A stretch of 64,000 nt of DNA from Meghimatium bilineatum (GCA_034231615.1 CM067298.1:3291834-3355833); one strand, 5' to 3'. Numbered from the stretch's first letter, positions 21,482 through 34,531 are shown. Numbers and translations: made by a program. Notes: generated by a model from the sequence alone, not told the origin.

Positions 21482-24400
21482 TTTTTCTTCTTCTTTCGTT
21501 CACTTGAAACATGTCTATATCTGTAATTCTGTCTCCTTAATAAAACTCACTGTCTTTTGTAGTTCATACAGTGTCCCATAGAGCTTTGATTCCAGTGTTG
21601 TTTCCTCTGACCAATATGTCTGCCTCAGCGTTTCATGCTCAGAACACTCTTGAAGTATATGTTTGGCACTCTGTGCTGCCTGTCCACATGTACACATGGC
21701 CGTGTTGCCAATATTGAACTTTGTATACATGTTACTGCGGAGTCGGTTGTGTCCTGTTCTGAGACGTAGAATTATAACTTGTTCTGATCTGTTCATAATG
21801 TCATAGTCATCTTGTGTTGGTGTTTGTGGCTTTCTTATTGACTTGATCATCTGTTTTTTTCTGATGGTAGGTGATTGGTATATCTGGTTGGTCTTCGGCA
21901 GCACCTTCCTTAGCCAGTTGGTCTGCTTTTTCATTTTCTGGTATTCCACAGTGAGAGGGTATCCACTGCATGGTTACCCTATACTGGTAAGACAATTCGC
22001 TAAGACGTTTTTTTAAGTCTGTTAGTTTTCCAGACTGGAGAGCTTGAAGCACTGACCTTGCATCTGTCAGGAATACCACAGGCTGTAGGCCAGAGTTGGA
22101 GTTCAGCAGTTTTTTAGCTGCCACACTAATTGCCTGGATTTCTGCATCATAATCATTGCAGAATTTTCCTGTCGGTGTTCTGATTGTATCTCTAGGCTTG
22201 TGTGGATATTCTATATATACACCTGCACCTCCATTCCTCACGGCATTCTGTGCTGACCCATCTGTGTACACTCTGACCCATATATCTTGTGGATATTCCT
22301 CATCCAGGAAACTGGGGGTGACTGTCATTCGCTGCACACTGTTCTGTTCATCCTCGCTTAGTATTCCTTTCACATGGGTCTGAATGTATATTGGCATTCC
22401 ATGGCTTTCACTCCACTGGGTTTGTTCTGGTACAGACCTTAAGGGGCTGTCAACTTCAGGTAGGTCTGTAAGTTGTCTACGGAGTCGTTTAGCTTGATGG
22501 ATAAAGCTGCTCCTTTTCAGTCGCCACATTGCTAGATTTTGGAATCTTTCCTTCATTGGATGACTTGGCATACACTGAAACTTTTCTGCTTGAATTAGTA
22601 CTTTTGTGTCTCTGCGTTCGCCAAGTGTTTGCATTCTTCCCATTTTCTGCATCTCTGCTATGGGTGTTGATTTCATTGCTCCCAACACTATTCTAAGTGC
22701 CTGGTTTTGCACTTTATCTAGATCTTGTAATGTGGTGTTTGATGCAGGACACCACACAGCTGAACCATATTCCAGGTGTGGTCTTATGCCAAGCTGGTAA
22801 ACTTTACTGAGTATATTTCCACTGGCTCCCCATGTGGTTCTACTTAGTTTTCTCAGGATAGCTAACTTCCTCCTGGCTTTTGTTGTTGCTTTGTTTATGT
22901 GCTGCTTCCATGTCAGCTTATCATCAAAAGTAACTCCGAGGTATGTGGGTTGTTTGTCTTCTTTCAAGAGCTCTCCATCTATCTTGACATGACCAGCATT
23001 TTGTTTTGGTGAGGGGGTAAAGAGTGTAGTGCTGCACTTATCTGTGTTAATGCTGACGCACCATCTATTTGCCCATAAGGTTTTGGCATCGATAGCTCTT
23101 TGTATTTGTTTAGTGGCCACTGTTGCATGTTCTTCCGTGCACCAGATCACCAGGTCGTCAGCATACATTGCCACTTTGATCCCGTGTGTTAGTTCAGCAA
23201 CTAGGTCATTGATGTAAACCAAGAAAAGTGTGGGTGACAGGACTCCTCCCTGGGGGACTTCATGACGCAGTAGAACTTTCTTGCTCTTGCGACTATCTAA
23301 TTTTACCCTGGCTCTTCTATTATGCAGGTATGGTTTCACCCATTTGTACATTCTTGAGCTAACCCTGCAATTTCGCAATTTCTTTAGGAGCCCTTCTTTC
23401 CAGACCTTATCAAATGCTTTCCTGAGGTCTATCCATGCTGCTAGTACCAGTTTCTTATCTTGGAAGGCATCCTCAATCTCTTGGGAGATGTAGGTTGCCT
23501 GATCTTCAGTAGAGTAGCACTGAATCATTTCATTGAACACTCCATCAGCTCCAGGGGACTTTTTCAGTTTCAATTTGGATATTGCATGCTTCAGTTCTCT
23601 CATTGTGATTGGTGCCTCCATGACTTCAGGTATAGGTTCACCTTGTCCAATGTTTTGCTGGTTCTCTCGAACCTCCTGTTGTTTGTCTGGGCTGACTTTG
23701 ACATTATTGTTTTCTGCAAAGGAATCTGCAAAGTAATCAGCTGCATGTTTACATGTTAAAATGTTTATATGTTTATAAAGTGTGATCCTGGTATTTCTCC
23801 CTGTACCTTCATCATTTAGTTGTTTTACAAGTTTCCATAATTTCCTAGTATCTCTTTCTAGGTTCAGCGACTCTGTTTTTTCTTTCCAGCTGCTCCGTCT
23901 GGCTTGTAACTTGGCTCTTTGAAATTTAGCCTTTGTTTGCTGATATTTGTTGTGATGTTCTTGGCTAGGTCTGTTCTCATCCTGCTGTCTAGATGTTTCC
24001 ATCTCATTTTGCAGCTTTTCCAGTTCATCATTCCAGTAGGGTTTGTAGTTTTTGCGTGCCCCCCTGGGTATGATTTTACTAGCAGCATGTAGTATACATC
24101 TATTAAATTCACTCACTGCTCTATTGATGTCTTTGTCCAAGTTCATGTCCTTAGCTAGAACTCTGGTTAAATGCTGATTCATTTTCCAGTCTGCCCTTTT
24201 ATAGTTCCACCAAGTGAGCGTGCTGCTGTCCTTGGTAAATTCATTGTGGATTTCCAGAAATACTGGTCTGTGGTCACTACCTCCAAGCTGCTTTCCAACG
24301 ACACGTGTGATGTTCCATTCCAGGCCTGGTGAGTGGAATGCCAGGTCTGGTATAGAGGTTGTGTGCCATGCTCTCGAGTAGAAGGTTGGTGAATCTGCTG

Positions 24401-24672
24401 GCTGGTTAATAAGGATGAGATTATTTTCATCCTGCCAGCTCTCAAGTTCCTCACCTCTCTTGTCGATATGATCGTAGCCCCAGCTCTGAGAGTGGCTGTT
24501 GAAGTCACCAGACACCATAAGTCTCTCTTTGTCTGGAATTGTGTCTAGTGTCAATGGTTTATCATTTGGGCAGTAGTAGTTCAGGAGATGGAATTCTGCA
24601 CTGTCTGTTTTTAGGTGGAGCATCTGGTATTCTGCCCCTTCCATATATACCTCCAGCTGACATGCGCTGATA
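21482..24672 (-). mobile_element. I-superfamily LINE copy A, 5' truncated
   Basis: Non-LTR retrotransposon reading leftward. The main frame (24644 to 21807) holds the rear of the endonuclease (SGDFNSH, GGSDHRPVFLEI), reverse transcriptase (AFDKVW, PQGGVLSPTLF-like, MYADDLVIW, YLGVTFDDKLTWK) and RNase H (VYTDGSAQNA, DAEIQAI, FLTDARSVLQAL, NEKADQLAKEG). One extra T in a T run at about 21853-21860 shifts the frame. The last part continues in the frame 21949-21515, with a C-C-H-C knuckle (CTCGQAAQSAKHILQEC). Relative to copy B, 88 codons of the front of the RT palm are deleted in frame at about 23521. Motif B begins HEVPQGG where copy B has HGVPQGG. The 5' end is cut at the endonuclease, the 3' end has an AAG-type tail, and 11-bp target duplications flank it. 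It cannot be autonomous. Confidence 0.95.
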
Positions 24673-24683
24673 AATTTTGTGTC
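24673..24683 (+). repeat. Target-site duplication, right copy (LINE copy A)
   Basis: AATTTTGTGTC, identical to 21471-21481. It marks the 5' truncation point of LINE copy A. Confidence 0.8.
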
Positions 24684-24844
24684 AATTTGTGATCACCCCC
24701 AACCCCCCCCCCCCTAACCAGTTTTACATCCTATCGTCAATAACTGTCAAGAATGAATTGAAGAACAGCACTTATCATTCTGTAAACCAACAGCAAGAAA
24801 TATTGTGGAAAATATTACTGTTTTGTTTTAGACCTACGAATAAT

Positions 24845-25030
24845 GTTTCAAATTCAAACATTACAATTACTTGATTAAGACAGTATTGTTGACATCAACT
24901 TTTGTCAAAACCCTCCCCCCTTCTTGTCAAAACCCCCCCCTTTTTTTTCTTGCCAATTACTTGTCACAGCTGTTCAGACACTCCACTTAATTCTTTACCT
25001 AATTTATAGACACCACTCAAGAAAGCTCGC
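24845..25030 (+). repeat. Dispersed repeat, copy 1
   Basis: Contains AATGTTTCAAAT, CAGTATTGTTGAC, TTTTGTCAA and C-rich runs. A diverged copy in the same order lies at about 36260-36440. Nature unknown. Confidence 0.55.
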
Positions 25031-25279
25031 AGATAAATGGGGGTATATGGGGTATTCACCCCTTCCCTCCTTTAACAAATCAGGAATGGGGTTTTAGTAC
25101 TAACAGCTTAGCCATGATGTTGTTACCCCTCGCCCCAACCTATTTTTTCACATATAAACTACGTCATCAAATTGCAAATCAAACACAGATGAAATATTAC
25201 ACATGACAACCTGCGAACGACACGCCCCTCCCCACCACCACCACCATTAAGGAGTACGTATCTACGGGTCGGCTCTTAA
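25031..25279. other. Unassigned sequence
   Basis: C-rich patches and a CCACCACCACCACC run. No gene is seen. Confidence 0.4.
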
Positions 25280-25282
25280 ATT

Positions 25283-25575
25283 TGAAGCAATTATATGAAG
25301 AATTGCTGTCATTGAAACAAATATAGGAAGAATTGCTGTCATTGAAACAAATATAGGAAGAATTGCTGTCATTGAAACAAATATAGGAAGAATTGCTGTC
25401 ATTGAAACAAATATAGGAAGAATTGCTGTCATTGAAACAAGTATAGGAAGAATTGCTGTCATTAAAACAAGTATAGGAAGAATTGCTGTCATTAAAACAA
25501 GTATAGGAAGAATTGCTGTCATTGAAACAAGTATAGGAAGAATTGCTGTCATTGAAACAAATATAGGAAGGATTG
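25283..25575 (+). repeat. 30-bp minisatellite
   Basis: About ten copies of a unit with GAAGAATTGCTGTCATTGAA and ACAAATATAG. The 30-bp period gives a 10-residue peptide repeat on the minus strand, not called as a gene. Confidence 0.95.
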
Positions 25576-26662
25576 CAATCACTGAAAATGGCTGACACCG
25601 CGATGAAGATGATGACAAAACTTGGCAAGTGACAGCAAAAAACGCTGATATCAAACTGAATAAAAAATATTAGGAAAAACAGACCAGGAGATAAAACCAG
25701 TGAATATGATATCACGTTATCTATCCCCGCTATAGGGACACATTAAGATAATTCTGCTGGATAAGCTAAGGATGTTTTTAGTTGATATAAACACAAGTTT
25801 GACGCAGATAGCGGAATATTAAATCCTGGCAAAGGAACAGACAAACTTATTTGATAATTAAAAGAAGCAATAGGTAGCATGGCAATATATAAATATGATA
25901 ATAAACAGAAAGTGTGACAAATATATAAAATAAAAGGAATTCCCAGGAAAAAAATATTCAAGTTAATTCAGTAAATATGTAGTCAATGTACAAGGTTTTA
26001 TGCTTTGGTTAATAGTAAAAACACAAACGGAAAGATATGGATATATCATAATAAAACATAAGACAGTCAGGCAGGGAATAGTGTATGAGAAATGTATCAT
26101 TCACGAGAACCTGCAGAGTGAGATAATACACGAGTGCGAGAAGAGATAGAGAGATAGCGGAAGTGAGATTAGATGAATAAGGGAGAGAAATGTCAGATGA
26201 GGTCAAGAAAGACAAAGAAGAGGGAGAGAGAGAGCGAGAGAGTGCCATCATATGATAAAACTGGAAATCAGATGAGGTAAAGAAAGACAACGAAGAGGGA
26301 AGGAGAGAGAGAGTGCCAGCATATGATAAAACTGGAAATCGAAGAGTAAAAGAAGATGATGATGATATTAACCTAGTATAGGAAATATAACTTTAAGAGT
26401 GATGGATGTACAGAAACTGTCGGAGAGAGAGAAAGAGAGAAAGAGAGAGAGAGAGATAGCAGAAGGAGAAAGAGACAGACAAAGCAGAATTACTTCACCA
26501 GAGTGGAAAACTAGAAAAAAATGACTTCAGAAAAATCCAACAGTGTGACATTCAAGAGACATTAGCAAAATTGATAGCGAACAGGCCCGCAGGTTTAACA
26601 GGGCCATGTTCGGATCTTAATGGTCAAGATTTAATGAATTTCATTAGAAAGTGATAGTGCCA
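25576..26662. other. AG-rich unassigned sequence
   Basis: GA-rich simple sequence near 26215-26330 and 26425-26460, with a block at about 26165-26245 partly repeated at 26255-26335 (CAGATGAGGT, AGAAAGACAA). No gene is seen. Confidence 0.45.
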
Positions 26663-26915
26663 TTCTCTCTCTCTCTTGCTCTCTCTCTCTTTCTTTCTCT
26701 GTTGTCTCTCTCTCTCTCTTGCTCTCTCTCTCTTGCTCTCTCTCTTGCTCTCTCTCTTGCTCTCTCTCTTGCTCTCTCTCTTGCTCTCTCTCTTGCTCTC
26801 TCTCTTGCTCTCTCTCTTGCTCTCTCTCTTGCTCTCTCTCTTGCTCTCTCTCTCTCTTGCTCTCTCTCTTGCTCTCTCTCTCTTTCTTTCTCTGTTTTCT
26901 CTCTGTCTCTGATGG
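26663..26915 (+). repeat. CT-rich 12-bp tandem repeat
   Basis: Runs of TCTCTCTCTTGC repeated about twelve times between pure CT stretches. Confidence 0.95.
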
Positions 26916-27006
26916 AGATTGATCTTGAACTAGACATAACATTTTAACAACCACAAAACAACAGAAGACAACAGTTCCATCAGTTTAGTTTCTTGATTTG
27001 TGCATG

Positions 27007-27345
27007 AAACATTGACAGATTTCTCTTCAGACAAACATTGACAGATTTCTCTTCAGACAAACATTGACATATTTCTCTTCAGACAAACATTGACAGATTT
27101 CTCTTCAGACAAACATTGACAGATTTTTCTTCAGACAAACATTGACAGATTTCTCTTCAGACAAACATTGACATATTTCTGTTCATACAAACATTGACAG
27201 ATTTCTCTTCAGACAAACATTCACAGATTTCTCTTCAGACACACATTGACAGATTTCTTTTCAGACAAAAATTGACAGATTTCTCTTCAGACATACATTG
27301 ACAGATTTCTCTTTAGACAAACATTTACAGATTTCTCTGGAGAGA
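27007..27345 (+). repeat. 26-bp minisatellite
   Basis: About thirteen copies of a unit with ACATTGACAGATTTCTCTTC and AGACAA. Confidence 0.95.
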
Positions 27346-27459
27346 TACGTTTAGAGATTCGAGTTTATTCGCCTAGCACACGTTTCTCTTATATTCTACA
27401 CATGCTCCAAGACTTAGCCAAAGCTGCAACTACTGGACAGTATACGCTTCGAGATCAAA

Positions 27460-27930
27460 TTGAGTGATATAGCAAAGATTCACTGATATAGAAAAGATTC
27501 ACTGATATAGCAAAGATTCACTGATATGGCAAAGATTCACTGATATGGCAAAGATTCACTGATATAGCAAAGATTCACTGATATAGCAAAGATTCACTGA
27601 TATAGCAATGATTTACTGATATAGCAAAGATTCACCGATATAGCACAGATTCACTGATATAGCACAGATTCACTGATATAGCAAAGATTCACTGATATAG
27701 CACAATTCACTGATATAGCAAAGATTCACTGCTATAGCACAATTCACTGATATAGCAAAGATTCACTGATATAGCAAAGATTCACTGATATAGCAAAGAT
27801 TCACTTATATCGCACAACTCACTGATATAGCAAAGATTCACTGATATAGCACAATTCACTGATATAGCAAAGATTCACTGATATAGCAAAGAGTGACTGA
27901 TTTATTTAAAAAAACTGACTGATATAGCAA
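27460..27930 (+). repeat. 19-bp minisatellite
   Basis: About 24 copies of GATATAGCAAAGATTCACT, with a shorter CACAATTCACT variant in the right half. Confidence 0.95.
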
Positions 27931-28520
27931 AGAAATTCAACACAATTATTTGTATTAAGTATACTGTCAATTTATTTTTAATTTCAAATTATTATTGATC
28001 ACTGCATTTTCTAGCCATGTATCTTCACATATTTCCATTGTATTATTTATTTCATATTTCTTTATTTTCAGATCTGTCAGTTTCCATCGTAAAATAACAA
28101 GCAGTCTTATGCCTTATCCGCTGTTAAATTCAGTGTTTGTACTGTTTGATAGCAGTATGCACCCATTTAAAATGTGGAACATAGCCTGTGGCGGGTTACC
28201 TGCCATTCCAATGTTATCTAAGCCTGGCTTTCAAGGAACATAAGAAAGATTTATATTATCGCGGAATTGAATTTTTAAAGCGTTGCTTTGGGCTCATTAT
28301 CGAGATGGAAACATTTTTAGAAGGTCACATTTCAAAATATGGAAATTCTGACACAATGAATTCATCTTACCTGTCTAAAAACACCTGTGAGGAATTCACT
28401 CATTTAATGGAGCTGATGGGATCACAAGATCATCTTTGCCAAAGTAACATTTGCGGATAGATATTTCAATATCACAAGCTCATGTGATTCACCATCAGAT
28501 TTATCACAAATCGTTAAGTT
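27931..28520. other. Unassigned AT-rich sequence
   Basis: A plus-strand frame at 28188-28460 has no recognised family. No splice context or domain supports a gene. Confidence 0.35.
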
Positions 28521-28790
28521 GGGAATCCCCCTGGTGCAGTGATTAATAAGCTGTTTGCTTTGTGCACAAGAGGTTACGGGTTCAAATACAGTTGGCGACT
28601 TCTTATTATAAAGTGGATATTTTTCGGAGATCCGTGGGGAATTATAGCTTAACGATACGGAGTTACGTGCTGTAGGTTGTACTCTTGGTAGCGGTGTACC
28701 GTATCGTTATGAAGGATTAGAGTACATATGGGTTAACACGATTACAGCGAAGTCAGTCTTCTATGACTTTTGAGCTTCTTTTCTTGAGCC
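28521..28790 (+). mobile_element. tRNA-derived SINE
   Basis: The head has an A-box-like TGGTGCAGTGATTAA and, about 35 bases later, a B-box-like GGTTACGGGTTCAAATAC. A non-tRNA body follows with an 11-bp perfect inverted repeat (TAACGATACGG at 28650-28660 and its complement at 28699-28709). RNA polymerase III promoter boxes at this spacing are typical of SINEs. The 3' end is uncertain. Confidence 0.65.
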
Positions 28791-28821
28791 TGTTCAGTTA
28801 ATTAATGTTGTTACGAATTAA

Positions 28822-28965
28822 AAACATAGCCAGTACACCTAACATTTATGTAAATGAAGCAATAAAAACATAGCCAATACATCTAACATTTGCGTAAATG
28901 AAGCAATAAAACAATAGCCAATACATCTAACATTTATGTAAATGAAGCAATAAAAACATATCGGC
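28822..28965 (+). repeat. 44-bp tandem repeat, three copies
   Basis: Unit with ACATAGCCAATACATCTAAC and ATTTATGTAAATGAAGCAAT. Confidence 0.9.
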
Positions 28966-29556
28966 AAATAAGAAGTTTCTATAGCTGCATGATGCTTATT
29001 ATTTGTCTTTTATGTGAAGTGTATTTGCAGAACGACATCCTCACTGCCACTCTGTAAGCCAAGCGGTTCTTTGAAAGATTTCCTGCTTCTTCAAGTTATA
29101 TTTTAAACTTCAGTATTTTCTTGTGTTGTCGACGTTTTGGGCATCCTCTTTTACTCGTACCTTTTCTCAAATCTGTTCTTACAATCTCTAACTTATTGTG
29201 TCTTTATTTATAACCAGAATGTGTTAAATTGTGTTTTTCAAAAGATAATCTTATATGTTCAGATCTCTGCCAACGTCCACTTTGGATCGGATCTATAGCC
29301 AAGATAATCTTATGATTTTTCTATAGCAGTTGATTTGAAACGTTTTCTTTTTCATTGGTCATGTTTCACAGTTACATGTTGATACTGACAAGCTAAATTC
29401 TTTAAAAGATTTACAACTTTTTGTTTTGAGATTTGATATTTCCCAGTGATTGTTTATTTATGAATGTTTTTATATAGCCACCAGTAATTATTTCCTCTGA
29501 GCTCTACTGGTTAGTTTCGTGTGTTGTTAATGGTTGACTCGTAATATTCATTAATT
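28966..29556. other. Unassigned AT-rich sequence
   Basis: No gene, RNA or repeat is recognised. Confidence 0.4.
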
Positions 29557-30084
29557 GTTGTCTGTTCTACAAGTCCGGGACAGTAATAAGCTGTCAGACC
29601 TTAAGGGAATCAAACAAGAAGTGAGCATCCAAAGACGGGAAGTGCTTCAGTGGACACCATCCCACTGTGACATACTGGTAACTGAAGAGGCAGATATGCT
29701 TGGAAAAAATGGAGCAACAAAAGAACACAAAGACGAAATTACCTATAAGGAAAAGAGGGACCTTCATCAAAACTATTGACGACATCGACTACGTAAAGAA
29801 TAACTACCACTATCTAGATAGTGCTGAACATATTATATCTTCCACACCAGGACAGGGAACATTGTATTAAACAGTCCCTTAAATAGACTGCTTCCATTAC
29901 CCATGTGTCCATGGGAGAAGGCAGCACAGACTGCGGAACATACTCTGCACGTCACCATTACACTAAACCAGTAGAGGGTGGCGCACTGACCAATAAAGTT
30001 ATACTTTACAGAAAAATTTACGATAGACTAGAGGGGCTTTTAAATACAGCAGCATTTATCAAGAGACCCGAACTTGCTGTGTAG
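29557..30084 (+). pseudogene. I-superfamily LINE relic: RNase H end and C-terminus
   Basis: Plus-strand codons read DSNKLSDLKGIKQEV and QWTPSHCDILVTEEADMLGKN, which is the last RNase H motif, then a decayed knuckle (PMCPWEKAAQTAEHTLH). The frame RLEGLLNTAAFIKRPELAV then reaches a TAG at 30082-30084. The layout matches the ends of copies A and B, where [18 protein letters not shown] precedes the stop. Frameshifts and stops are frequent and RT is absent. A long minisatellite begins at the stop codon. Confidence 0.8.
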
Positions 30085-31864
30085 ACATGATAAAATAGAC
30101 TTGTTGTGTAGATGTTAAACTGGACTTGTTGTGTAGATGTTAAACTAGACCTGTTGTGTAGATATGTTAAACTAGACTTGTTGTGTAGATGTTAACAAGA
30201 CTTGTTGTGTAGATGTTAAACTAGACTTGTTGTGTAGACATGTTAAACTAGACTTGTTGTGTAGATATGTTAAACTAGACTTGTTGTGTAGATATGTTAA
30301 ACTAGACTTGTTGTGTAGACATGTTAAACCAGACTTGTTGTGTAGATATGTTAAACTAGACTTGTTGTGTAGATGTTAAACTAGACTTGTTGTGTAGATG
30401 TTAAACTAGACTTGTTGTGTAGATGTTAAACTAGACTTGTTGTGTAGATATGTTAAACTAGACTTGTTGTGTAGATATGTTAAACTAGACTTGTTGTGTA
30501 GACATGTTAAACCAGACTTGTTGTGTAGATATGTTAAACTAGACTTGTTGTGTAGATGTTAAACTAGACTTGTTGTGTAGATGTTAAACTAGACTTGTTG
30601 TGTAGATGTTAAACTAGACTTGTTGTGTAGATGTTAAACTAGACTTGTGTAGATGTTAAACTAGACTTGTTGTGTAGATGTTAAACTAGACTTGTTGTGT
30701 AGATGTTAAACTAGACTTGTTGTGTAGATGTTAAACTAGACTTGTTGTGTAGATGTTAAACTAGACCTGTTGTGTAGACATGTTAAACTAGACTTGTTGT
30801 GCAGACATGTTAAACTAGACTTGTGTAGATGTTAAACTAGACTTGTTGTGTAGATATGTTAAACTAGACTTGTTGTGTAGATGTTAAACTAGACTTGTGT
30901 AGATGTTAAACTAGACTTGTTGTGTAGATATGTTAAACTAGACTTGTTGTGTAGATGTTAAACAAGACTTGTTGTGTAGATGTTAAACTAGACTTGTTGT
31001 GTAGATGTTAAACAAGACTTGTTGTGTAGATGTTAAACTAGACTTGTTGTGTAGATATGTTAAACTAGACTTGTTGTGTAGATATGTTAAACTAGACTTG
31101 TTGTGTAGATATGTTAAACTAGACTTGTTGTGTAGACATGTTAAAACAGACTTGTTGTGTATATATGTTAAACTAGACTTGTTGTGTAGATGTTAAACTA
31201 GACTTGTTGTGTAGATGTTAAACTAGACTTGTTGTGTAGATGTTAAACTAGACTTGTTGTGTAGATGTTAAACTAGACTTGTTGTGTAGATGTTAAACTA
31301 GACTTGTTGTGTAGATGTTAAACTAGACTTGTTGTGTAGATGTTAAACTAGACTTGATGTGTAGATGTTAAACTAGACTTGTTGTGTAGATGTTAAACTA
31401 GACTTGTTGTGTAGATGTTAAACTAGACTTGTTGTGTAGATGTTAAACTAGACTTGTTGTGTAGATGTTAAACTAGACTTGTTGTGTAGATGTTAAACTA
31501 GACTTGTTGTGTAGATGTTAAACTAGACTTGTTGTGTAGACATGTTAAACCAGACTTGTTGTGTAGATATGTTAAACTAGACTTGTTGTGTAGATGTTAA
31601 ACTAGACTTGTTGTGTAGATGTTAAACTAGACTTGTTGTGTAGATGTTAAACTAGACTTGTTGTGTAGATGTTAAACTAGACTTGTTGTGTAGATGTTAA
31701 ACTAGACTTGATGTGTAGATATGTTAAACTAGACTTGTTGTGTAGATATGTTAAACTAGACTTGTTGTGTAGATGTTAAACTAGACTTGTTGTGTAGATG
31801 TTAAACTAGACTTGTTGTGTAGATGTTAAACTAGACTTGATGTGTAGACATGTTAAACTAGACT
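30085..31864 (+). repeat. 25/27-bp satellite grown from a LINE 3' end
   Basis: About seventy units with GTTAAACTAGACTTGTTGTG followed by TAGAT or TAGATAT. The first unit overlaps the LINE ending: GAACTTGCTGTGTAGACATG becomes GACTTGTTGTGTAGACATG. To the right the array stops at AAACGAGAAG, resembling the LINE 3' terminus. It shares unit and flanks with the array at 62728-63488. Confidence 0.95.
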
Positions 31865-32016
31865 AGCTTTTAGAGAAACTGCAAACGAGAAGTGAAAATT
31901 GACGTTGTCTTTCATTGACATACACACATTCTCACATGTTATTGCTCGTCCGTTGTAAGTCACGACGGCTATTCATACATATAAACACCCGCACATACAC
32001 CCTCTTTCACCTGCAC
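31865..32016. other. Unassigned sequence
   Basis: Short stretch between two arrays. Nothing is recognised. Confidence 0.4.
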
Positions 32017-32117
32017 CTCACAGACACACATCCTTACTCACGGGCCCTCACAGACACACATCCTTACTCACGGGCCCTCACAGACACACATCCTTACTCA
32101 CGGGCCCTCACAGACGC
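32017..32117 (+). repeat. 29-bp tandem repeat
   Basis: About 3.5 copies of a unit with CAGACACACATCCTTACTCA and CGGGCCCT. Confidence 0.92.
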
Positions 32118-32668
32118 ACACCGACAAACATGAATGTTAGAAAACAATGTACCGCCATTTACATCACACCCCACCTGCAAGAACTATTGTAAAGTGAGCC
32201 ACTTCGTCACATAATCATCTTCAAACATCCCAGATTTACCAGACGATGGTTCTTTTCTTATATTGTGTCTTGCCGCTAATTTTCAATTGCCCTATCAAAC
32301 CTTTTCAAGTAGTATTGTATGATTAGTACTACACGTCAGAGCGTACAGGCTGGAATGAAATGATTCTATTTATATGTAGAACCAAGCATCAACTGGAGAC
32401 CGCTTGACTTACAACAATTTAGTCTGGGCACCAGGCACCAATGTTGGCTAGTCATTAAGACATGCGATGTAGCGCTGGAGTGCCTACAAAAAACTCTTGT
32501 GTCTGACAAAGGATAGAAAGTGTCAGGTCCGCTTGACTAACGGAAGTTTAGGGAGGAAATGAGTTTTGTCTTGTGAAATATTGACAATCTATTATTTGAC
32601 ATGTGTCTGTTCAAACACATACTAGTCTCTGTGTTATATCTACAATTTATTCTTGTAATATCTACACT
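32118..32668. other. Unassigned sequence
   Basis: No gene, RNA or repeat is recognised. Confidence 0.4.
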
Positions 32669-32943
<275 letters not shown>

Positions 32944-33576
32944 TACAGGGGTACTCGGTGAGGAAGATTATATCACAAAGGCACGGAAGATACTCAACAG
33001 AGAGAGAGATGGAGAGAGACGTAGAGAGAAGAGAGAAATAAAACTACAAAGAAAAGTAAGATAAGTTGGACAGAGAGAGAGATAAGAAGGAAGCTGCAAC
33101 AGACAGACACAATTAGATACACTCACATGCTGAGATAGTAGTTGACAGAACAATTAAAGAGTTTGAGTTCCATCCCCTCTCTTCGTAAACGACTCGCCCC
33201 CATCTATCTCAATCTTTCTATTTTCTCGGAGTTCATCATTCCTTCTGTCTGTGTTTCCCGTTATTATCATCTATAACATCTCACACGGACCAGAATCCAC
33301 GTTTACTCACAAATAAAAATGGCCACTGTAGCCGGGACAAGTCTTCTCTCGCGTTATTTTCCCCAAGACAAATATACTTTTCTCAAATGTCTATGTTCAG
33401 ATTTTGTTTAAATTTGAATATCTGTAGTATTTCAGTTCCGGTCAAACGTTAGCCAGACGAACAGCTAGAAAATTGATTTCTCCAGAAACTGATATTTAGA
33501 AATGGATTCTTGATGTCAATTTCATTCCAGATTGTTGCTTGTTATTAACTCTTTGTCTGCACCGTATCTTTAGTAC
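32944..33576. other. Unassigned sequence
   Basis: GA-rich to about 33090, then mixed sequence without recognised genes. Confidence 0.4.
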
Positions 33577-33826
33577 TCTTCCATTACATAGAGTGTCTGA
33601 GGTAACTTCTTCCATTACATAGAGTGTCTGAGGTAACTTCTTCCATTACATAGAGTGTCTGAGGTAACTTCTTCCATTACATAGAGTGTCTGAGGTAACT
33701 TCTTCCATTACATAGAGTGTCTGAGGTAACTTCTTCCATTACATAGAGTGTCTGAGGTAACTTCTTCCATTACATAGAGTGTCTGAGGTAACTTCTTCCA
33801 TTACATAGAGTGTCTGAGGTAACTTC
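33577..33826 (+). repeat. 31-bp minisatellite
   Basis: Eight near-identical copies of a unit with TAACTTCTTCCATTACATAG and AGTGTCTGAGG. Confidence 0.96.
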
Positions 33827-33985
33827 GACTGAAGAGAGAAAGAAAATACTTCGACTGGAGAGAGAAAGAAAATACTTCGACTGGAGAGATAAAGAAAATA
33901 CTTCGACTGGAGAGAGAAAGAAAATACTTCGACTGGAGAGGCAGTAAATACTTACACTGGAGAGAGAAAGAAAATAGATTGGAGA
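33827..33985 (+). repeat. 26-bp minisatellite
   Basis: About six copies of a unit with TTCGACTGGAGAGAGAAAG. It joins the preceding array at a shared TAACTTCGACTG. Confidence 0.93.
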
Positions 33986-34435
33986 GATGATATAAAGAAA
34001 ATATCACTTCTCATACTTGTATTGGGTAAATACAAATTTCCAGTGACTGAAAGATGACAAAGTAAACGTGCGATGTTGCACCTAGATTAACCGAATATTT
34101 CACACAGCAAATGAAGCAATCATATCATCGACAACAGAGACGGGGAAATAAAAAAACCATGATTAGCTGCAATATTTTGTTACCGGAGTTGAGATATCAG
34201 TCAGGTATAGCGAGAAAAACTTGTTTTTCTATCAGAAGTTCACGAACAGAAGGTGCACACGGCACTCGTTGTTTGATAACAACAAGTACACATAACAGCA
34301 GATATAGATAACAACAGGTGCACATAACGGTAGGCAGGGATAACAAAAATTTCTCTGACAATAATTGCGCATCACGAAATAAATTCCTTTTTGTTTTATG
34401 TGGTACAACCGGATGTAAATATATCAACCAACGGG

Positions 34436-34524
34436 AACAAGTTATCACGTTCATAGGGGCAAGTTATCACATTCATAGGGGCAAGTTATCACATTCATAG
34501 GGGCAAGTTATCACATTCATAAGG
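34436..34524 (+). repeat. 22-bp minisatellite, left part
   Basis: Four copies of a unit with GGGCAAGTTATCACATTCAT. Related units resume at 35252, after the LINE fragment. Confidence 0.88.
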
Positions 34525-34531
34525 GAAAGTT

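Noticed and set aside
27995-28460. Short plus-strand frames near 28.2 kb
   Set aside because: No domain, signal or splice evidence; the composition is like the surrounding AT-rich DNA.
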